Positions 13,868 to 17,489 of a stretch of DNA of 17,489 nucleotides are shown one piece after another (positions within the stretch are counted from its first letter, which is position 1; every line of letters starts with the position of its first letter). Both the position numbers and the translations under genes were made by a program. Source of the stretch: Acidimicrobiaceae bacterium (GTDB taxonomy: Bacteria > Actinomycetota > Acidimicrobiia > Acidimicrobiales > Bog-793); assembly GCA_027306715.1 (NCBI GenBank), contig DAHUZG010000022.1, positions 1 to 17,489 of the forward strand, written 5' to 3'. The notes under the pieces are model-generated. The model saw only the letters and a program-made list of their open reading frames with translations, made no database searches and was not told the DNA's origin.

Positions 13868-14287
13868 CTACGGCAGGCAGCCGGCGCGGATGACGATCGG
13901 AGGTCCCATCACCTCGGGCTCGAGCAGCTCGGCGAGCCGGTCGCCGAGGAGGCGGCCGGTCGTCCTCGCCAGCGAGAAGACGGTGTAGCCGACGGCTGCC
14001 ACGCCCGACGAGGTGGCGAGCGCGGTCAGCGGGAGCAGGGCGGCGACGAGCACGAGCCCGGCGCGCGCCAGCCGCCGCGGGGCGACGGTGGCAAGGAGCG
14101 CGCCGGTGAGCGGCATCGCCGCCACCGTGCCGAGGGCGGGGCCGAGCAGCGCCAGCCCGAGCGTGCCGGCCGAGAGGTGCAGGGAACCCTTGATCGCCGG
14201 TACCCTCGACGCCCAGGTTCCGACCGTCGCACCGAGGGTGAGGAACACGGCGGGCACCGGCAGCCTGAGCGTTCGCCGGTCGGCCAC
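13868..14287 (-). pseudogene. Decayed MFS transporter with internal deletion
   Basis: The frame encodes 139 residues, about a third of a normal MFS permease (about 400). The N-terminal half matches the first three membrane helices of YbjJ-like transporters (FLTLGATVGTWASRVPAI, LSAGTLGLALLGPALGTVAAMPLTG, RRLARAGLVLVAALLPLTALA split here). It then jumps directly to a segment typical of the helix 7-8 region (AAVGYTVFSLARTTGRLLGDRLAELL) and stops. Roughly helices 4-6 and everything after helix 8 are missing. I infer an in-frame internal deletion plus loss of the 3' end, so no working permease can be made. The GTG at 14287 lies 7 nt after a TANNNT box. The gene converges on serA and diverges from the aldo/keto reductase. 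Longer upstream starts in this frame only read the reverse of that reductase. Confidence 0.65.
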
Positions 14288-14294
14288 GCCGGCC

Positions 14295-14300
14295 AACCTA
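14295..14300 (-). promoter_or_regulatory. Candidate -10 box of the MFS remnant
   Basis: On the minus strand TAGGTT lies 7 nt before the GTG at 14287, the same leaderless pattern as at lutA and serA. If real, the promoter has outlived the gene it served. Confidence 0.35.
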
Positions 14301-14324
14301 GGGCCAGCACGGGGGGAGAGAGCG

Positions 14325-15320
14325 ATGGCGGGTGACATCGAGATGAGGTACCGGCGGCTCGGGAGGACGGGCCTGGCGGTGAGCAGGCTCTGTCTCGGCA
14401 CGATGAACTTCGGGCCGAAGACCGAGGAGATCGACGCCCACCGCATCATGGACGGCGCCCACGAGCACGGCATCAACTTCTTCGACACCGCCAACGTCTA
14501 CGGTTGGCAGACCGGCGAGGGCATCACCGAGCAGATCATCGGGCGGTGGTTCGCCTCCGGCGGCGGCCGGCGCGAGCGGACCGTGCTCGCCACCAAGGTC
14601 TACGGGTCGATGGGGCCGTGGCCGAACGAGGACAAGCTCTCGGCGCTCAACATCCGGCGTGCCTGCGAGGGCTCGTTGCGCCGGCTGCAGACCGACTACA
14701 TCGACCTGTACCAGATGCACCACGTCGACCGCGAGACGCCGTTCGAGGAGATCTGGGAGGCGATGGAGGTGCTGCGCCAGCAGGGCAAGGTTCTCTACGT
14801 CGGCTCCTCGAACTTCGCCGGCTGGCACATCGCCAAGGCGCAGGAGGCGGCCGCCCGCCGGAACTTCATGGGACTTGTCTGTGAGCAGTCGCTCTACAAC
14901 CTCGTCCGTCGGGAGATCGAGATGGAGGTCATCCCCGCGGCCGAGGACTACGGCCTCGGGGTGATCGCCTACTCGCCGCTCGCCGGCGGGCTGCTCGGCG
15001 GCGTCCACGGCAAGAGCGGTGACGGTGGCCGCCGCTTCGACGCCCGCGCGCAGGCCGAGCTCGATGCGTGCCGCCACCAGGTCGCCGCCTACGAGCAGCT
15101 CTGCAGTCAGCTCGGCGAGCAGCCCGGTGTGCTCGCGCTCGCCTGGCTGCTCACCCGGCCCGGTCTCACCGCCCCGATCGTCGGGCCGCGCACGCTCGAG
15201 CAGCTCGAGGAGTCGCTGCGGGCGATCACCCTTGCCGACGATCTCGGCGTCGACGCCCTGGCGGCTATCGACGCCATCTTCCCTCCGCACCGGCCTGCGC
15301 CCGAGGACTACGCCTGGTGA
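14325..15320 (+). CDS. Aldo/keto reductase
   Basis: This 331-residue protein is an NADPH-type aldo/keto reductase. It opens with YRRLGRTGLAVSRLCLGTMNFG. The catalytic tetrad is Asp54 and Tyr59 in FFDTANVYG, Lys91 in LATKVYG and His132 in LYQMHHVD. Barrel strands follow in VLYVGSSNFAGWHIAKA and GLVCEQSLYNLVRREIE, and the cofactor loop is in PIVGPRTLEQLEESL. It reduces aldehydes or ketones to alcohols in the cytosol; the physiological substrate is unknown. The ATG at 14325 follows a purine-rich GGGGGGAGAG stretch that acts as ribosome-binding site. The in-frame ATG at 14343 is a possible shorter start. The frame is open upstream as far as 14013, but that part reads the reverse of the MFS remnant and lacks AKR similarity. 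It appears to be a single-gene unit unrelated to the CoA operon. Confidence 0.92.
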   Translation: MAGDIEMRYRRLGRTGLAVSRLCLGTMNFGPKTEEIDAHRIMDGAHEHGINFFDTANVYGWQTGEGITEQIIGRWFASGGGRRERTVLATKVYGSMGPWPNEDKLSALNIRRACEGSLRRLQTDYIDLYQMHHVDRETPFEEIWEAMEVLRQQGKVLYVGSSNFAGWHIAKAQEAAARRNFMGLVCEQSLYNLVRREIEMEVIPAAEDYGLGVIAYSPLAGGLLGGVHGKSGDGGRRFDARAQAELDACRHQVAAYEQLCSQLGEQPGVLALAWLLTRPGLTAPIVGPRTLEQLEESLRAITLADDLGVDALAAIDAIFPPHRPAPEDYAW

Positions 15321-15423
15321 TCGTGCCGTCACACGCTGATCGTCGGCCCTCGTCGAGGTAGCTCGTAGCAATCGAGGCTGACGATGCCGGCAGCCTGTCA
15401 CTCGCGGCGCGATCATTCGCGAC

Positions 15424-16497
15424 GTGAGGGTTGTCTGGCGGGGCGATCCCGCCGCGAGCCAGAGACGCCCATCCATCCATTCGGTGATCGTGGTGCTGCT
15501 CGTCATCACCGGTGGCGTCGCGACGGCGTCGACCTCGATCGCGTACGCCAGGTCGGCTACCGATGCGTACGCGGCGACGGCTCCGCGCCGGACACTGTCG
15601 CTCTACGTCCGGAGCCTGGCGCCGCGAGCCCTCTACGCCGAGGGCCGGGCAGCCGGGCGAGAGAGCGCCGAGGGGATCGTCATCCTCGACTTCGGCCGGC
15701 CTGCCTACCGAGACGGGGTCTACGGAGTGCTCTGGGGGGCGCGATTCGCGAGCTTTGCACGCGTCGTCCGAGCGGTTCGCTCCTATGTGAACGGCTACTT
15801 CCTCGCTGCGCCGGCGTACACATCGCTCGACATCGGCGTCGGCACGAACAACAGCTGCGGCACCGGCCAGCCCTGCGGCTCGATCCGCTGCGGCTGTAGC
15901 TTCGAGCCGGCGAGCTACTACACCTGGGGCGAAGCTTTCGCGAGCGTCGTCGAGGGCCTCGATGGCTGGATCGCCGCGCTCAAAGCGAGGTTCGCCTACA
16001 CCGACGAGGTGAGCGTCGTCGGAGCTGATGACGCCGAGCCGGCGTTCGACCCCGGCTATGCCAATACGGCCTCGGTGCTCGAGGGATATGCCGAGATCGT
16101 CGGGACGAGCGGGCCGGCCCTTGTCGATTACGGGTCGGCAGAGCCGAGCTACTGGAGCGAGGCGCAGCTGTTCCAGGTGGCCTTCGGATTCGGTCCCGAC
16201 ACGGCGATGCCGGAGATCTACTACCCCGTCAACGCCAGGCAGTGGGCGGCGCTCGTCCGCTTCGGCGAGGTCACGCTGCACCGCTCGGTAACGATCCAGG
16301 GCGTGCTCACGATGGGAGCCGGCTCGAACACGCCGAGGGCCGGCTACGCCGAGATGCTCGCCGCCCTCTCAGGCGTCTCCGGCCAGCACAGCATCCCCTG
16401 GCTCTCGCTGATGCGGCCAGCGCCGAGGCGCTGGTGCTCGGGGCGGACGCGCTCCGCGCCGAGCACCGCGCCACCGGCGGCATCGTCAGCCTGCTGA
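15424..16497 (+). CDS. Secreted protein of unknown function, probably frameshifted near its C-terminus
   Basis: The frame gives 357 residues. An N-terminal hydrophobic stretch (about 20-42) followed by AYARSA looks like a signal peptide with an AxA-like cleavage site. The mature part has VILDFGRPAYRDGVYGVLWG, a GTNNSCGTGQPCG block continuing to a cluster of four cysteines (145, 151, 156, 158), YYTWGEAFASVVEGL, VVGADDAEPAFDPGY and TIQGVLTMGAGSNTPRAG. I recognise no named family. VILDFG near the start of the mature protein and the late ADDAEP could belong to a barrel-like fold, but that is a guess. From about residue 327 the sequence turns Arg/Pro/Ser-rich like a shadow frame, while another frame reads LADAASAEALVLGADALRAE and ends at 16505. 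This suggests a one-base loss near 16393-16400. Start GTG 15424 was chosen to keep the signal peptide; GTG 15484 is also possible. Confidence 0.6.
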   Translation: MRVVWRGDPAASQRRPSIHSVIVVLLVITGGVATASTSIAYARSATDAYAATAPRRTLSLYVRSLAPRALYAEGRAAGRESAEGIVILDFGRPAYRDGVYGVLWGARFASFARVVRAVRSYVNGYFLAAPAYTSLDIGVGTNNSCGTGQPCGSIRCGCSFEPASYYTWGEAFASVVEGLDGWIAALKARFAYTDEVSVVGADDAEPAFDPGYANTASVLEGYAEIVGTSGPALVDYGSAEPSYWSEAQLFQVAFGFGPDTAMPEIYYPVNARQWAALVRFGEVTLHRSVTIQGVLTMGAGSNTPRAGYAEMLAALSGVSGQHSIPWLSLMRPAPRRWCSGRTRSAPSTAPPAASSAC

Positions 16498-16520
16498 CCT
16501 CGTAGCCCGCAGGTCTCTAA

Positions 16521-16546
16521 GCGCCGGCGCGCCGCCTTGTCGGCGG
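16521..16546. terminator. GC-rich palindrome and weak hairpin after the secreted-protein gene
   Basis: The 10-bp perfect palindrome GCGCCGGCGC (16521-16530) is followed by CCGCC, loop TTGTC, GGCGG (16532-16546). Both sit in the short gap between the secreted-protein gene and the EamA gene. There is no T-tract, so function as a terminator is uncertain in DNA this GC-rich. Confidence 0.25.
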
Positions 16547-16550
16547 GCGT

Positions 16551-16557
16551 GGGAAGG
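16551..16557 (+). promoter_or_regulatory. Shine-Dalgarno site for the EamA gene
   Basis: GGGAAGG lies 8 nt before the ATG at 16566, a normal spacing, and supports that start. Confidence 0.55.
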
Positions 16558-16565
16558 TGTGACCG

Positions 16566-17489
16566 ATGGAGCGCTCCGAGGTCTCTGGGGGGTCGCGCCC
16601 GCCGGCCGCCGCCGGCGAGGCCGGGCCGTCCCAGGCGGCCGGTGGGCGGGCGGACCTGGCGGCATGGGCGGCGCTTCTCGCCGTCTACGTCCTCTGGGGG
16701 TCGACCTACCTGGCGATCAAGGTCGGGGACCGGGCGCTGCCGCCGCTCGTGCTCGCCGGGACGCGCTACGTCGTCGCCGGCGTGATCCTCTACCCGGTTG
16801 CCTTGCGCAGCGGGGGAGCCGCTGTCCGCCGGGGCGACCGGCCGACAGGGCGCCGCTGGGCCGCCAGCGCCGCCGTCGGCGTGCTGCTGCTCGTGTGCGG
16901 AAACGGCGGCGTGACCCTTGCCGAGCGCTCGCTCCCGTCCGGGCTCGTCGCCGTGCTCGTCGCCACCGTGCCGCTCTGGATGGCCGTGCTCGCCATGGTG
17001 CTCACCAAGCACCGCGTCCGGCTCCCGGCGGCGCTCGGGCTGCTCGTCGGGCTCGGCGGCGTCGCCGTGCTGACCGGGGGGGTGGCGTCGTCGGGCCATC
17101 TCGGCATCGCCGTGCTCGTCGTCGTCGCGGCGGCGTGCTGGGCGCGCGGCTCGGTGCTCGGCTCCCGGCTGCCGCTGCCGCGGCGTCCCGTGCTGGCGGC
17201 GGCGATGGAGATGCTCTGCGGCGGGGCGGTGCTCCTCGTCGCCGCTGCGGCAAGCGGCGAGCTGAGCGCCGCCCGCTGGGGGGCGGTGCCGGCCTCGGGC
17301 TGGCTCGCCCTCGCCTTCCTCGTGCTGCCGGGCTCGATCCTCGGCTTCACCGCCTACGGGTTCGTTCTCGGACGCCTCCCGATGACGACGGTGTCGACCT
17401 ACGCCTACGTCAACCCCGTGGTGGCGATCCTGCTCGGGGTGCTGGCGCTCGGCGAGCACCTCAGCACGAGCGAGGCGATCGGGGCGCTC
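16566..17489 (+). CDS. EamA/DMT family transporter (3' truncated by window)
   Basis: The frame stays open to the window end, giving 308 codons and no stop. After about 30 disordered Gly/Ala/Pro-rich residues comes the first EamA domain. It has AALLAVYVLWGSTYLAIKVG, the TRYVVAGVIL helix, NGGVTLAERSLPSGLVAVLVATVPLWMAVLA in pieces, and LGLLVGLGGVAVLTGG. The second repeat starts about residue 178 and carries GSILGFTAYGFVLGRLPMTTVSTYAYVNPVVAILLG, ending ALGEHLSTSEAIGA. This is the drug/metabolite transporter layout of ten membrane helices, close to YedA/RhaT-like exporters of amino acids or other metabolites. Only the last helix or so is missing. The ATG is supported by a ribosome-binding site. 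The transported compound cannot be told from sequence. Confidence 0.9.
   Translation, partial: MERSEVSGGSRPPAAAGEAGPSQAAGGRADLAAWAALLAVYVLWGSTYLAIKVGDRALPPLVLAGTRYVVAGVILYPVALRSGGAAVRRGDRPTGRRWAASAAVGVLLLVCGNGGVTLAERSLPSGLVAVLVATVPLWMAVLAMVLTKHRVRLPAALGLLVGLGGVAVLTGGVASSGHLGIAVLVVVAAACWARGSVLGSRLPLPRRPVLAAAMEMLCGGAVLLVAAAASGELSAARWGAVPASGWLALAFLVLPGSILGFTAYGFVLGRLPMTTVSTYAYVNPVVAILLGVLALGEHLSTSEAIGAL

Noticed and set aside
14013..14324. Upstream extension of the aldo/keto reductase frame
   Set aside because: It reads the reverse of the MFS remnant; the ATG at 14325 has a ribosome-binding site and starts the conserved domain.
15321..15423. Gap between the aldo/keto reductase and the secreted-protein gene checked for promoter, tRNA or hairpin
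   Set aside because: No TANNNT box at leaderless spacing, no clear Shine-Dalgarno sequence and no convincing inverted repeat were found.
1..17489. CRISPR array, insertion sequence or defence system
   Set aside because: No regularly spaced repeats, transposase motifs, terminal inverted repeats or nuclease genes were seen; all genes look metabolic, regulatory or transport-related.

Overview
The window is very GC-rich DNA with strong G/C at third codon positions. It uses GTG starts freely, has tight ATGA/GTGA gene overlaps, and shows several TANNNT -10 boxes placed 6-7 nt before a start codon, as in leaderless transcripts. With an LLM-class flavin/F420-type oxidoreductase, an IclR regulator and many acyl-CoA enzymes, this points to a soil-type member of the Actinomycetota. 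A rank below phylum cannot be set from the sequence. No tRNA, rRNA, CRISPR array, insertion sequence or phage gene was seen. No gene-free stretch exceeds 300 bp; the longest is 1581-1788.

Layout. Positions 1-717 hold the 3' end of an iron-sulfur (CCG-domain) oxidoreductase, probably the tail of a fused FAD-linked oxidase. An IclR-family regulator follows (777-1580). After a 208-bp regulatory gap with two hairpins and an AT-rich pair of direct repeats comes one long, tightly packed operon on the + strand (1789-9360): a DUF6282 metal-dependent hydrolase-like protein, class I CoA-transferase alpha and beta subunits, a tiny coupled ORF, an LLM-class oxidoreductase, an acyl-CoA dehydrogenase, a CitE-like C-C lyase, a MaoC-type hydratase resembling the beta-methylmalyl-CoA/mesaconyl-CoA group, and a class III (CaiB/BaiF) CoA-transferase. 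Converging on it from the minus strand is a lactate-utilisation (Lut) locus in which LutB and LutC are one continuous protein (9441-11810), preceded by lutA (11807-12562). Divergent from lutA is serA (12640-13845). Beyond it lie a decayed MFS transporter remnant (minus), an aldo/keto reductase, a secreted protein of unknown function with a probable C-terminal frameshift, and an EamA-family transporter cut by the window end.

How the genes may work together. The operon reads as a route for activating and breaking down an organic acid. A CoA-transferase loads CoA, the dehydrogenase makes an enoyl-CoA, the MaoC protein hydrates it, and the CitE-like lyase splits the hydroxyacyl-CoA. The closest textbook logic is methylsuccinyl-CoA to mesaconyl-CoA to beta-methylmalyl-CoA to propionyl-CoA plus glyoxylate, or the related itaconyl-CoA to citramalyl-CoA to acetyl-CoA plus pyruvate. 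The DUF6282 protein and the LLM oxidoreductase do not belong to either known route. They suggest an extra, undescribed upstream step acting on an unidentified substrate, probably controlled by the adjacent IclR protein. The Lut proteins would oxidise lactate (or a similar 2-hydroxy acid) to pyruvate. Substrate and pathway are inference; the family assignments are well supported.
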